Positions 17,394-26,994 of a DNA stretch of 64,000 nt are shown here, one piece after another. Below the pieces are notes generated by a model that searched no databases, was not told where the DNA came from, and saw only the letters and a list, made by a program, of their open reading frames with translations. Every line of letters begins with the position of its first letter. Position 1 is the first letter of the stretch. Source of the stretch: Cyclobacterium marinum DSM 745 (GTDB lineage: Bacteria > Bacteroidota > Bacteroidia > Cytophagales > Cyclobacteriaceae); contig NC_015914.1 in NCBI RefSeq assembly GCF_000222485.1, positions 5,066,001 through 5,130,000 of the forward strand, written 5' to 3'. The translations under genes and the position numbers were made by a program.

Positions 17394-18701
17394 TTAATCT
17401 CCTTCACTTAAATTCATTTCATCCAAAACCTTTTCAAATTTGCTAATTATTTTCTTTTCTTTTTTATTTAGGTCATTCTTCTTCAAGGCATCCTTTTCAT
17501 ACAAATCTTCTTTAAGATTATAAATTTCTCCATTTTGATACAACTTATATTTGGTGTCGTGAACAAATGTTCTTGGAGTAAATTTTCCCCAATTAGGATC
17601 ATAATGGCAAAAAACCCATTCCCTAACCTCCCTAATATTATGCTTACCAGTGAGTTGTGGATAAAAACTGATTCCATCAGTAAATGACTTTTTATTTTTA
17701 GCCCCGGCAACATCCATTAACGTAGGTACAAAATCTGTAAAATCTATAAGGTTATTATTGACACTACCTTCTTTAATTGTTCCCGGCCAGTAAGCAATCA
17801 TGGGTACATGTGTGCCCAAATCATTTGTATAACCCTTATTTCCCCTCAACTGCTTTCCATTCACAGTAGACACCACATCTCTGTCTGTTCCATTGTCCCC
17901 AATAAATAAAATCAGGGTGTTTTCAGCAATTCCTAAATCATTTACTTTCTTTATTATTCTACCAATCAAATGATCCATATGTGTTACCATGTCAGGAAAT
18001 AGTTCCGGATGGTTTAGTCGGGTTTTTGGATCATAGGAGGCAAATGCATTTGATGCAGGAACAGGCTCAAATGGATCATGAGTCAAGACCATTGGGTAAT
18101 ATACAAAGAATGGTTTATTGCCTTGGTCTTCCATAAAATCTTCCATATAATCCACAAACAAGTCCGGACCGTACTTTCCTTCAAAGAATTCCACTCCTGT
18201 CTCACGGCTATCTAATAATGGATCTTTATACCTGGAGCCAAGGTCCTTGACCTGCCAAAGTCTGTATTTATCAAAGCCTGCATCAAGAGGTAGGCTTCCT
18301 CCTTGCCCATTGGCCAATTTTCTTTGTACCTCATTTCCATAAAGCTGCCATTTGCCAACAATACAAGTAGCATAGCCTTCCGCTTTTAATAGATGTCCAA
18401 AAGTTGTTTCTTTAGGATCCAAAATCCCAAACCCCAGGTAATTCCTAAAATTATACTTTCCAGTCATTAACTGAACCCTAGATGGAGTACACAATGGCAT
18501 AGAGTGCGTATTTTCAAACTTCATGCCTTTCGCAATCATTTTATCAATTTGTGGGGTTTTGTTAAAATCATTGCCATATGCTTCCAGTGCTTCGTAACCC
18601 AAATCATCTGCCATGATCAATATAATATTTGGCTTATCTTGGGCATTTAGGAGGGTTAATGAACAAGAAATAAGAATTAAAAGTACTAGTGCATTTTTCA
18701 T
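17394..18701 (-). CDS. Formylglycine-dependent (S1-type) sulfatase
   Basis: The protein has about 435 residues with a signal peptide ending near LLNAQD. The alkaline-phosphatase-like core starts NIILIMADDLGYEALEAYGND (metal-binding Asp32/Asp33) and carries the sulfatase signature CTPSRVQLMTGK at Cys71, where Cys is converted to formylglycine (CxPxR consensus). Further active-site features are IVGKW (Lys), LTHDP (His) and FIGDNG (Asp-Asn metal ligands). It hydrolyses sulfate esters in the periplasm. The ATG at 18701 gives a normal signal peptide; an upstream TTG adds nine residues without benefit. It follows the PL8 lyase by 43 bases, which points to desulfation of lyase products. Regiospecificity and subfamily cannot be assigned by eye. 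Confidence 0.93.
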   Translation of the reverse strand: MKNALVLLILISCSLTLLNAQDKPNIILIMADDLGYEALEAYGNDFNKTPQIDKMIAKGMKFENTHSMPLCTPSRVQLMTGKYNFRNYLGFGILDPKETTFGHLLKAEGYATCIVGKWQLYGNEVQRKLANGQGGSLPLDAGFDKYRLWQVKDLGSRYKDPLLDSRETGVEFFEGKYGPDLFVDYMEDFMEDQGNKPFFVYYPMVLTHDPFEPVPASNAFASYDPKTRLNHPELFPDMVTHMDHLIGRIIKKVNDLGIAENTLILFIGDNGTDRDVVSTVNGKQLRGNKGYTNDLGTHVPMIAYWPGTIKEGSVNNNLIDFTDFVPTLMDVAGAKNKKSFTDGISFYPQLTGKHNIREVREWVFCHYDPNWGKFTPRTFVHDTKYKLYQNGEIYNLKEDLYEKDALKKNDLNKKEKKIISKFEKVLDEMNLSEGD

Positions 18702-18744
18702 ATTTATAAATGAGTTAATCTTTAACAATCAGGATTTATATTGA

Positions 18745-20931
18745 CTATTTAAGTTGAAAGGTAATACTTTTCCCTGCATATTCTTTTTCAGGCATTTTAA
18801 GGGTAAAAAATGTTGTATTCGACTGCTTGTTTTTAATGGCACTAATGTTTTTATTTAATACCTTATATAGTCCATCGAGCGTAAATGTTATTTCTTTCAA
18901 TTTTCTAGTTGGGTCCGAGATGGACATGGAGTGCACCTTTCCATGGAGCAGTTGAAGCAAAATAATACCTGCACTATCCATTTTCAAATTTAATTTATTT
19001 TCTAATAGTAAGTTCCCGGATTGATAGAATACTGCCTGCACTTCTTGTTCTTCCTTATTCTTTACCGCCTGAAGTTCTTTTGTATTGGATAATATGGAAT
19101 AAGGGGTTCCGGATACATAGAGGGATTTTAACTCACTTTCTGAAATCCCGGGAAAAACCATATAAATATAGCTTCCATTTTGTGGATTCACTCCATGGTC
19201 AAACCATATTTTCAATACTTCTCTTGAGACAATTTTGTTTGATATGTTTTTTTGATCTGTAATATCAGACCATCGACCTGTTTCAACTTTGTTTGTTACA
19301 TGTACACTGCTTTCTACAGGAAACAAATAGCCTATATTTCCATGGTACAGCCATTTCAATTGCCTAAACTTATGATTTCCATCAGGTAGTAGTACAGCTT
19401 TTTTTCCAGTTTCCAAGGTGCTTATTGGAGATCTAATCAGCACCTGATCAACGGTAGTAGCCACTGGGAATCCTTTGTCCCCTTTAATGCCTGTTCCTAA
19501 GCAAACATAGCTTTGGTCAAAAAAGAACCAAGCTTTTTTGGCTTTGGTACCATCATGGGGGCTGGTGAAATCAAAACCTACCGTACCATTTTGTCCATTT
19601 TCTACAGCACCTACAAAATCCATGATTCCTGCCTTTTGTATACTTTCACCATCATGTAATTCCGGTTTTTGTAGAATGGTAGTTCCGGATATTTTTTGCC
19701 AGTCGTAGATCGGCCAAATATTATGGTATTCATCTCCTTTGAGCATCAGGTAATTGGTGCCATCGGCCCTGTGGTGGGTAGTTATTCCCGGCCCGTTATA
19801 AGGTTTTTCCATATTCTTATTTCTACTGGAAAACATTCGAACAGTGGTGTAATAATTGGGCCTTTGCAAAACAAAGTGTTCAGAATGCCAAAAATACTTG
19901 GCAAAGGATAGGGTAGGAGTGACTTCCCCTTTTCTCAATTTAATAATTTCTTTTAATTCTTTACTTCGATAAGAAGTACTTCGTAGCAATCGTTCTATCT
20001 CCAAAGTCCCTTTAGCTTGGAAGGTAGACCTGTTTGCAATGCTCCTATTCTTTACGCTTATGTCTTCGTATACTCCAAAAACTAACTGCTTATAAACCCC
20101 ATCCAGGTAATAATCCACCAATTGATTGATTTTATCTTTATCAAAAGCATACTTGGTACCTGCCACATAATCACACCATTCTCCAAAGGCATTGGCATAT
20201 TTTCCATAACCATAAGAAGTAGTATTGTTAACTCTGTCAATCCTATGGTGGAAACTATAATCATGTTGCATCCCACGTTCACCTGTGCTGAATTTTATCT
20301 CATTTGCTATAATTTTAATAATCTCTTCAAAAGTTGCTTTGTCTTCGATAAAGAGCAAGTTTTTAGCTAAAATCCCGGCAATTACAATTCGATCTCCACT
20401 AGGTCTGGCTCCGGAAGCATTCATGTTGGCCCTACTTATAATGGGTTGCGCTCTATTTACTAGTTCCGCCGGTAATTTTTCTCCTATAAGTAGCATTAAA
20501 TTAACCAAGTTTCCCGGGGTTGTTATTTGGTTATTGTGCCAGTTATCCCCCACAAAATCATTTTCTACCCAAAAATTGGTAGCCAATATGATTTTATTCA
20601 ATAAAACTTTATTAAGATAATAAGGATTCCCTTCTGTCTCGTGGGCTTGAGCTAAAGTTACCAATCCGGCCGTGTGTTTTCTTTGAGGAAAACTTGCTGT
20701 TCTACTTAAATCCTCATAATTAATATACTTAAAACTTCCATCCGATTGAATGTTATTCATTAGTCTTGAAACTTCTTCGGCCTTTATCGGATTGCTTTTC
20801 AATTGTGAGACTATTCTTTGGCGGATTAACCTTATCTCATCTACCTGAGCCCATACCTTAGTACAATAAAGTAAAACAAAAATTATTTGAATAATGATAA
20901 TAGGCTTTTTGGGTAAATTATTCATTGGCAT
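18745..20931 (-). CDS. Polysaccharide lyase family 8 (chondroitin/hyaluronan-type lyase)
   Basis: The protein has 728 residues with a signal peptide (about residues 1-28, ending KVWAQ). It has the PL8 layout: an alpha/alpha-toroid with DNWHNNQITTPGNLVNLMLLIGE (about 129-151, candidate catalytic Asn), GARPSGDRI, and MQHDYSFHHR followed by TTSYGYGKY (candidate catalytic His228/229 and Tyr240), then the central beta-sandwich (RMFSSRNKNMEKPYNG...TTHHRADGTNYLMLKGDEY...WPIYDW) and a C-terminal beta domain. PL8 enzymes beta-eliminate hyaluronate, chondroitin sulfates or xanthan. The adjacent sulfatase favours a sulfated glycosaminoglycan-like substrate, but xanthan-type or algal substrates are not excluded. 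It is first in the minus-strand enzyme pair. Confidence 0.9.
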   Translation of the reverse strand: MPMNNLPKKPIIIIQIIFVLLYCTKVWAQVDEIRLIRQRIVSQLKSNPIKAEEVSRLMNNIQSDGSFKYINYEDLSRTASFPQRKHTAGLVTLAQAHETEGNPYYLNKVLLNKIILATNFWVENDFVGDNWHNNQITTPGNLVNLMLLIGEKLPAELVNRAQPIISRANMNASGARPSGDRIVIAGILAKNLLFIEDKATFEEIIKIIANEIKFSTGERGMQHDYSFHHRIDRVNNTTSYGYGKYANAFGEWCDYVAGTKYAFDKDKINQLVDYYLDGVYKQLVFGVYEDISVKNRSIANRSTFQAKGTLEIERLLRSTSYRSKELKEIIKLRKGEVTPTLSFAKYFWHSEHFVLQRPNYYTTVRMFSSRNKNMEKPYNGPGITTHHRADGTNYLMLKGDEYHNIWPIYDWQKISGTTILQKPELHDGESIQKAGIMDFVGAVENGQNGTVGFDFTSPHDGTKAKKAWFFFDQSYVCLGTGIKGDKGFPVATTVDQVLIRSPISTLETGKKAVLLPDGNHKFRQLKWLYHGNIGYLFPVESSVHVTNKVETGRWSDITDQKNISNKIVSREVLKIWFDHGVNPQNGSYIYMVFPGISESELKSLYVSGTPYSILSNTKELQAVKNKEEQEVQAVFYQSGNLLLENKLNLKMDSAGIILLQLLHGKVHSMSISDPTRKLKEITFTLDGLYKVLNKNISAIKNKQSNTTFFTLKMPEKEYAGKSITFQLK

Positions 20932-21453
20932 TATTTCAAGAGATTAATAGGAGTAATTTCATTTATTGTAATTTTTCGAACTATTTGGCCAAACGATATA
21001 AAAGATTACTCGAAGCATTCGGACAAATAAATTGAGATGCAAAATACTATATTGCTGTTTTAGGTTGATTAGCCTCTTAAAGCAATGGGTAGTCTTGATA
21101 CTTAATCATAAATTTTAAAATTATATATTTTTACAAAATTTCAATTTAGTTAAATTCTCATCTCATGCAATAGGTTTAAGTGTGGTTTTATCAGAGGAAT
21201 ACATCCGATATAACAAAAAAAGTGATGGATAAACGCCATAATTCATTAAGAACCAATTGCTAAAGGTTAAAACTAAATGAGCATAAATAGACAAACTATC
21301 AGGTATTGTTAATTCCAAGGCTTCTAAATACGTATGTTATTTTTTGAACAATGGATAAAGGTTTTCGGTTGAAATGGATCCATCAGTTGTAGTAAAAAAA
21401 TGTAGCACATTTATTGCATTTTGTATGTAAGTTTTTAGTTCTAAAATGTACCC
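20932..21453. other. Non-coding divergent gap between PL8 and AI-2E permease genes
   Basis: This 522-base AT-rich gap between divergent genes holds no credible gene, and no strong dyad or phylum-consensus promoter could be picked out by eye. It must contain the promoters for both flanking genes. Confidence 0.6.
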
Positions 21454-22554
21454 ATGAGAAAAAGAAATACCCGTTTTAACCCAATAGTTCTTTCTGCCCT
21501 AATTATTATAGCCTTGTACTTTTTAGTTTTGGGGTTAATGGCGGCCCAAAAAGTTTTGGCTCCATTAGTCCTCGCTTGGGTATTGGCCTTGTTGGTATAT
21601 CCCATTGCTCAACTGTTGGAAAAAAAAGGCTTACACTGTCTTTTAAGTACTTCTTTTGTAGTAGGGGTAGTATTTGTTGCTTTTATAGGGATTTCCGGTA
21701 TAATATCTTTGCAAGTAAGGTCATTTTTAGAGGATGCAGATGTGATGAAAGAGCGGTTAAGCCCCGTAGCACAAAAAGTTGAGCTGTTTGTATTGGCGCA
21801 TACTCCCTTGGAAAGGAGTAAGTTGGAAGCTTACAAAACAACATATGGATTAAATGATAATGCTGATAGACCTAAGGGAAAAGTAACCTCACCGGAAGTA
21901 GCACAAGAAGAAGCATTCTTGATGCTTGGAAAAGTATTGGGAACCGCAGCCGATTTTTTATTGATGTTTGTCTACCTCTTTTTCTTTATTCACTTTAGGC
22001 ATATGTTTTATACTTTTTTTATTAAGTTATTTCCTGATTCCATTAAGAATAATGTAAGTAGGGCAATGAATGACTCTGCTCGGGTAGTAAGACATTACCT
22101 GAATGGCCGATTGATATTAATGGTGATCCTTGTTGTGCTTTATAGTTTAGGGATGTGGATTTCTGGTGCGGAAGATTTCTTTCTGATTAGTTTTATTGCC
22201 GCTTTTCTTTCACTGATTCCATTTATAGGAAATATGGCCGGATATGTTTTGGCACTTTTTATAGGTTTGCTGTCAGGAGGTGAAGTATATACCTTGGTAG
22301 GAATTACTGTCACTTTTTTAATTGTTCAATTTCTGGATTCTTACGTATTTCAACCCATTATATTAGGCAATAAGGTAAATGTACATCCCTTTTTTATTAT
22401 TTTAGCGGTAATCATTGGTAATGCCATATGGGGAATTATAGGAATGGTTTTATCTATCCCAATTATTGCCATTATCACTGTTATTCTCCGAGAAACACCC
22501 GATGCCAAGGCTTTTACCTATTTGTTAAGTAATGGTGATGATAGAAAAAAGTAG
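21454..22554 (+). CDS. AI-2E family (PerM/YdiK-like) inner-membrane permease
   Basis: This 366-residue polytopic protein has the family pattern: two N-terminal helices (about 13-33 and 36-52, with VLAPLVLAWVLALLVYPIAQLLEKKG), a third helix (SFVVGVVFVAFIGISGII), a soluble loop, and C-terminal helices including RHYLNGRLILMVILVVLYSLGMW, IPFIGNMAGYVLALFIGLL and QPIILGNKVNVHPFFIILAVIIG (PerM signature). Members have been linked to autoinducer-2 export, Na+/H+ antiport and other roles, so function here is open. It is a lone gene, divergent from the polysaccharide locus. Confidence 0.9.
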   Translation: MRKRNTRFNPIVLSALIIIALYFLVLGLMAAQKVLAPLVLAWVLALLVYPIAQLLEKKGLHCLLSTSFVVGVVFVAFIGISGIISLQVRSFLEDADVMKERLSPVAQKVELFVLAHTPLERSKLEAYKTTYGLNDNADRPKGKVTSPEVAQEEAFLMLGKVLGTAADFLLMFVYLFFFIHFRHMFYTFFIKLFPDSIKNNVSRAMNDSARVVRHYLNGRLILMVILVVLYSLGMWISGAEDFFLISFIAAFLSLIPFIGNMAGYVLALFIGLLSGGEVYTLVGITVTFLIVQFLDSYVFQPIILGNKVNVHPFFIILAVIIGNAIWGIIGMVLSIPIIAIITVILRETPDAKAFTYLLSNGDDRKK

Positions 22555-22645
22555 GTGATAGCAGTAAATCGATCAAACCTTGGGTTAAATTGCAAACTAT
22601 TTTTAAAAATATTAGCCTTAAAGACCGTTAAGACACGTTTTTATA

Positions 22646-23131
22646 ATGAAAATTCCAAGCCTCGTTACTATAAAAAAGGAACTCAAACAAAGAAATGAAG
22701 CTGAATTGGTAGATTTGATTTTACAATTGAGCAAATTAAACCGAGACAATAAAGCTTTTTTGTACTTTCAACTTTTTGAAGGAGATAACCATGAATTATA
22801 TTTAAACATGGTTAAGGAGGAACTTGAAGAAGCCTTCCAGAAAGCTAATATGAGGAGTTATTACACAGCCAAAAAATCAATTCAAGCTATCCGAAGGTTG
22901 ATGAATAAAAACTTGAAACTTACCAAAGACAAGGTGACAACCCTCGAAATTCTTATTTATTTTTGTGAAAACTTAATTGGATATGGTTATCTGGGATACC
23001 ATCATCCTGTCATTGATAATCTTTATGCCGCACAGGTTAAGAAAATGGAGAAATTAATCTCCGGTTTGCATGAAGATCTTCAGTTTGATTACCAGGAAAC
23101 CTTGCATCATTATCAAAATTACATTCGATAA
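22646..23131 (+). CDS. Conserved-looking cytosolic protein of unknown function
   Basis: This 161-residue protein is mostly helical and charged, with no signal peptide or membrane segment. The start (TIKKELKQRNEAELVDLILQLSKLNRDNKAFLYFQL) resembles DUF6155-type proteins of Bacteroidota, but I cannot confirm this by eye. Its last residues overlap the region upstream of the serine hydrolase gene, whose ATG begins 34 bases after this stop, so the two may be co-transcribed. Regular codon use and the ATG with an A-rich leader support a real gene. Confidence 0.7.
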   Translation: MKIPSLVTIKKELKQRNEAELVDLILQLSKLNRDNKAFLYFQLFEGDNHELYLNMVKEELEEAFQKANMRSYYTAKKSIQAIRRLMNKNLKLTKDKVTTLEILIYFCENLIGYGYLGYHHPVIDNLYAAQVKKMEKLISGLHEDLQFDYQETLHHYQNYIR

Positions 23132-23165
23132 TAAACCTAATCGCCCAACCAAAATAACCAATCTC

Positions 23166-24695
23166 ATGAAGTCCATTTATCAATTTGTATTGCTCTTATT
23201 TGTTTCTTTTCAGGTTTTTGGACAGGAAAATGCAACAGATTTCCAATACAGTAGCCCTACAAAAGAAAAAGTAGACGCTAAAGGAATATTATCGTTCTTA
23301 GATAAGGTGGAAGCAAGCGAACATGAACTGCATAGTTTGATGATTTTGCGGAGAGGAAAAGTCATTGCTGAAGGGTGGTGGGAACCTTATGGTACGAAAT
23401 TAAAACATACCATGTATTCTGTCAGCAAAACGTATACAGCTACAGCCATTGGACTTGCTGTAAATGAAGGGCTGATTTCAGTTGAAGACAAAGTAATAAA
23501 ATTCTTCCCTCATTCTCTGCCTGAAAAAATCAGTGATAACCTTAAAAACTTGCAGATTAAACACCTATTAACAATGAGTGTTGGGCATGCAAAAGATTAT
23601 ACTTTTTCTATTGTGAAAACCGAGGATTGGGCCAGTTCATTTTTTGCTGTACCAATAGTTAATCAACCGGGAGAGCAATTTGTTTACAACACCATCGCCA
23701 CTTATATGTTGTCTGCAATCGTGCAAAAAGTTTCTGGGCAAACATTATTGGAGTACTTACAACCAAGACTTTTTAAACCACTGGGAATAGAAGAGGTAGA
23801 TTGGGAAATGAGTCCCCAAGGCATCAATACCGGAGGTTATGGACTTAGGGTAAAAACGGAGGACATGGCCAAATTAGGACAACTTTTTTTGCAAAATGGG
23901 AATTGGAACGGACAACAAATATTACCGGAAAGCTGGATAAAAGAAGCTAGAAGTTTGAAAATACTTCAAAATCCTGAAGCAAGTAAGGAAGATAAAGCCA
24001 ATAGTGACTGGCTTCAGGGTTATGGCTACCAAATGTGGAGAAGCCGCCACGAATCTTACCGTGCAGATGGGGCTTTTGGGCAATATATCTTAATATTACC
24101 CAAACAGGAAGCCGTTATTGTCATTACTTCCGAAACCTCTAATCTTCAAGCCTTACTAAGTGAGGTTTGGAACCATATACTGCCTGCTTTTGATAGTGAA
24201 GGTAATATTTCGGATGATTTGGCTTTACAAAATCGCCTTGAGAACCTTTCTCACAAACCTACAATTGGCGTTGAAAATAGATTGATGGAAGGATTACTGG
24301 ATGAAAAAAGCATTGCTATTGAGAATAATGGGAGAAGAATTGAATATTACTTTGATTTTCAGGGTAATAATTTGGAAATAAATTCTATTGAAGATCAAAA
24401 AAGCCAAAACATAAGTTCCGGTAAAGAGGTTTGGGTTGCAGGAATGACGGAAAGAAAACAGCCTTATCTGGTTTCTCAGGCCAAGAATGCCTTAAATGGG
24501 CTTGCTCCCTATAAGGTCTTTTCTAGTTACCACTGGGAAGATTTTCAAACTCTTGTGATTGAAATTAAATACATAGAAAGTCCTCACACCGAAACCATTA
24601 AATTTTACTTTGACGGGAAAAAGGTCAATATTGAGACGAGTAGTCTTGCCAATAGAGGCAAAAGTAAGGTATTTCAAGGTATTCTAATTGAATAA
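23166..24695 (+). CDS. Secreted serine hydrolase of the beta-lactamase/class C (PBP4*-like) family
   Basis: The protein has 509 residues with a signal peptide (about 1-20, FVSFQVFGQ). The catalytic SxxK motif is Ser85-Val-Ser-Lys88 (MYSVSKTYTATAIGLAVNEGLI), followed by the LLTMSVGH element and a Tyr motif in EQFVYNTIATYMLSAIV, where the usual YxN reads Tyr-Asn-Thr. The GYGLRVKTEDMAKLGQLFLQNG and YGYQMW stretches are also typical. A C-terminal beta-rich domain of about 130 residues follows. Such enzymes are periplasmic esterases, D-aminopeptidases or carboxypeptidases; substrate is not predictable. The ATG at 23166 is chosen because an open extension upstream overlaps the previous gene and would destroy the signal peptide. 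Confidence 0.88.
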   Translation: MKSIYQFVLLLFVSFQVFGQENATDFQYSSPTKEKVDAKGILSFLDKVEASEHELHSLMILRRGKVIAEGWWEPYGTKLKHTMYSVSKTYTATAIGLAVNEGLISVEDKVIKFFPHSLPEKISDNLKNLQIKHLLTMSVGHAKDYTFSIVKTEDWASSFFAVPIVNQPGEQFVYNTIATYMLSAIVQKVSGQTLLEYLQPRLFKPLGIEEVDWEMSPQGINTGGYGLRVKTEDMAKLGQLFLQNGNWNGQQILPESWIKEARSLKILQNPEASKEDKANSDWLQGYGYQMWRSRHESYRADGAFGQYILILPKQEAVIVITSETSNLQALLSEVWNHILPAFDSEGNISDDLALQNRLENLSHKPTIGVENRLMEGLLDEKSIAIENNGRRIEYYFDFQGNNLEINSIEDQKSQNISSGKEVWVAGMTERKQPYLVSQAKNALNGLAPYKVFSSYHWEDFQTLVIEIKYIESPHTETIKFYFDGKKVNIETSSLANRGKSKVFQGILIE

Positions 24696-25266
24696 TGGAT
24701 TCATTGCATCTTGAATTAAGTGGGGCCAGTTTCCAGTGGTTAATATTGTATTCCTAAATTAACACCCTAGTAAAGATCAAAATTGACGTTTTTTTAGCCT
24801 AAGTGTTTGATATAATTTCCATTAACTAATTTCTCGTCCGTCAATTAAGGTTATACCAAAAATAAACAAGGGACAATCATTTGCGTACAGAAATCCCTTC
24901 AAAATTGGCTATTTCGTTGCAGTTTTCAATTTCACCCTAGCAGTGCTATGCTATAATTTCTAAACAGTCAGATTTTCTTGGGCTTGCAACACCTCCCGTA
25001 AACATGGCAGAGGCTTCACTCCTGACAATTGTCAAGGCGGAGAAATCCTATTACATAATCCGGATTAAAAACGGCTTAATCTATAGGTTAAATGCACAGA
25101 GTGGTATGGACTAATTTTGAGGTTATGCCATCCTTTTTTCGCAATATAATTCTCTCAATTCAAATTGTTTGTAAAAAATCCGCTGCGTTGACAGTTATTT
25201 TTTTGTTACTATTTTTGTTTAATGTTACTAAAAATGTATTTTTATAAAAAATAAGTAACATATATT
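24696..25266. other. Non-coding gap with a less AT-rich block
   Basis: This 571-base gap has no credible gene in any frame. Bases about 24890-25130 are visibly less AT-rich than the flanks and contain a perfect 12-base palindrome, TGACAATTGTCA (25023-25034). The block could be an interspersed repeat or a decayed element. The last 65 bases hold the candidate TetR operator. Confidence 0.5.
25205..25261. promoter_or_regulatory. Candidate TetR operator cluster
   Basis: ATGTTACT (25222-25229) and AGTAACAT (25254-25261) form perfect 8-base inverted arms over 24 AT-rich bases. A third GTTACT half-site lies at 25205-25210, 19 bases before the second. The right arm ends five bases before the TetR start codon, as expected for autoregulation. 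Confidence 0.55.
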
Positions 25267-25854
25267 TTGACCAAGAAAACTAAAAGCCAATTGGCGATTT
25301 TAAAAGCTGCCAAAGATTGTTTCTGGAAGTACGGAATCAATAAGGTTACCGTAGAGGAAATATGTGCAAAAGCTGGTGTAAGTAAAATGACCTATTATAG
25401 AAGTTTTGCCAATAAAAAAGTTGTCGCCACCTTGGTGTTAAAAGATGTTATTTCCAAAAGCGAACAATTGTATGATGAAATCATGGGTAAAGAGATTGAT
25501 TTTCCTCAGAAAATCAAAGAAGTCATACTACTAGAACATGAGTTTTCTCGTGGCATTAGTCAGGAATTTATCCATGATGTGACCAACAATGAGGATGAGG
25601 AATTACAACAGCTGATGGTTGAAGCCAATAAAAAAGGCCAGCAAAAATTTATTCATCATATGAAAGAGGCGCAGAAGGAGGGGTGGATAAGAAAAGACCT
25701 GCATTTCCCATTTCTTATCCATATGATGAACGACATTAACATCAAATTAATGGATGAAAAATTAATTGCCATGTATGACAGTATCGAGGACTTAATCATG
25801 GAATTGGTAAATTTCTTTTTTTATGGCATTGTATCTCATGAAAAAATAAAATGA
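25267..25854 (+). CDS. TetR-family transcriptional regulator of the ABC locus
   Basis: This 195-residue protein has the TetR N-terminal HTH at about residues 8-53 (QLAILKAAKDCFWKYGINKVTVEEICAKAGVSKMTYYRSFANKKVVATLVL) and a helical ligand-binding C-terminus. The start is TTG: an in-frame TAA lies five codons upstream, no ATG precedes the HTH, and the TTG gives the usual 7-8 residue lead. Its stop overlaps the next gene by four bases, so it is the first gene of the barrel/ABC operon. It probably represses that operon through the GTTACT dyads just upstream. The inducer is unknown. Confidence 0.9.
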   Translation: MTKKTKSQLAILKAAKDCFWKYGINKVTVEEICAKAGVSKMTYYRSFANKKVVATLVLKDVISKSEQLYDEIMGKEIDFPQKIKEVILLEHEFSRGISQEFIHDVTNNEDEELQQLMVEANKKGQQKFIHHMKEAQKEGWIRKDLHFPFLIHMMNDINIKLMDEKLIAMYDSIEDLIMELVNFFFYGIVSHEKIK

Positions 25855-26984
25855 AGGTTTTAGTCTTTGTATTGATTTTAATTATTGTGTCCGCTAGGCC
25901 ATCCAATGCCCAAAAGACTTCCTTTCATGGTCAAGCTTCGGTCGTAGGAAGTTTTAGTCCTAAAAATGATTTGCCATTTTTTCTTGGAACAAGGTATATC
26001 CCCGAATTTAGGCTTACAACTAAAATCGATTCCGCAAAAAATTTTGACATACTGGCTTCAGCAAATTTATCTAGTACCATCCTTTTTTCTGATTTTGAAA
26101 CCTCTAATACTAATTTTAATTTAAACCCTTACCGAATATGGATAAGGTACAGTTCCAAGCAATTTGAGCTTAGGGTGGGGTTACAAAAAATAGATTTTGG
26201 ATCCGCTACAATTTTACGTCCTCTACAATGGTTCAATCAGATAGACCCAAGGGATCCACTCCAATTGACCAATGGTGTCTATGGCATTATGGGAAGGTAT
26301 ACCTTTTTAAACAATGCAAATATCAGGATTTGGGGACTGTATGGCAATGAAAAGGCCAGGGGGTTTGATGTCGTTCCTACCAATAATTCGATTCCTGAAT
26401 TCGGAGGAAGGATACAACACCCTGTTCCAAAAGGGGAGTTGGCTTTTTCTTATCACCACCGGAGTGCAAATACCAAAACCTTAGGTCATGTAAGTGCTTT
26501 AAATAAAATTCCGGAAAACCGGATTGGCTTAGATGGTAAGTGGGATTTGGGCATTGGCTTATGGTTTGAAGGAGTTTATATACATAAGGAAAAAAATGTA
26601 CAGAATTTGACAAACCAGACTTTACTAAATATTGGTGTTGATTATACCTTTCCTTTAGGTACTGGATTAAATGCGGTGCTCGAACATATGCAAGTCAATT
26701 TTGATGAAAAGCAATTTTCAGTAAACAATGGCATGCACATTTCTGCTGCTACTTTTATGTATCCCATAAGTTTTTTCGATAACCTGAGTACCGTTTTTTA
26801 TTATGATTGGGCTTCAAAAAATACTAGTTTCTTCCTAAATTATTCTCACCAATTTCAAAAATTAACCGGTTACTTAATGGCTTATTATAATCCTGAAAAT
26901 ACACAAACCGGCATTCAACAAAATGAATTATTCAACCAGTTTCAAGGTCCCGGAATTAGGTTGATGCTGGTCTATAACCATTAA
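25851..26984 (+). CDS. Outer-membrane beta-barrel protein of the ABC locus
   Basis: The protein has 377 residues with a signal peptide (MKVLVFVLILIIVSARPSNAQ). The rest consists of alternating amphipathic strands with aromatic girdles (NIRIWGLYGNEKARGF, GELAFSYHHRSANT, LSTVFYYDWASKNTSFFLNYSHQFQKLTGYLMAYY), consistent with a barrel of about 16 strands, although the protein ends LMLVYNH rather than in Phe. I do not recognise a named family. It is translationally coupled to the TetR gene and followed ten bases later by the ATPase gene, so it is likely the outer-membrane partner of the ABC/LolA-like system. This resembles the pairing of DUF1302 barrels with DUF1329 LolA-like proteins next to MMPL exporters (inference). 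Confidence 0.75.
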   Translation: MKVLVFVLILIIVSARPSNAQKTSFHGQASVVGSFSPKNDLPFFLGTRYIPEFRLTTKIDSAKNFDILASANLSSTILFSDFETSNTNFNLNPYRIWIRYSSKQFELRVGLQKIDFGSATILRPLQWFNQIDPRDPLQLTNGVYGIMGRYTFLNNANIRIWGLYGNEKARGFDVVPTNNSIPEFGGRIQHPVPKGELAFSYHHRSANTKTLGHVSALNKIPENRIGLDGKWDLGIGLWFEGVYIHKEKNVQNLTNQTLLNIGVDYTFPLGTGLNAVLEHMQVNFDEKQFSVNNGMHISAATFMYPISFFDNLSTVFYYDWASKNTSFFLNYSHQFQKLTGYLMAYYNPENTQTGIQQNELFNQFQGPGIRLMLVYNH

Positions 26985-26994
26985 AAATATATTT

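Noticed and set aside
23070..23165. N-terminal extension of the serine hydrolase
   Set aside because: It overlaps the previous gene and would bury the signal peptide that starts at the ATG at 23166.
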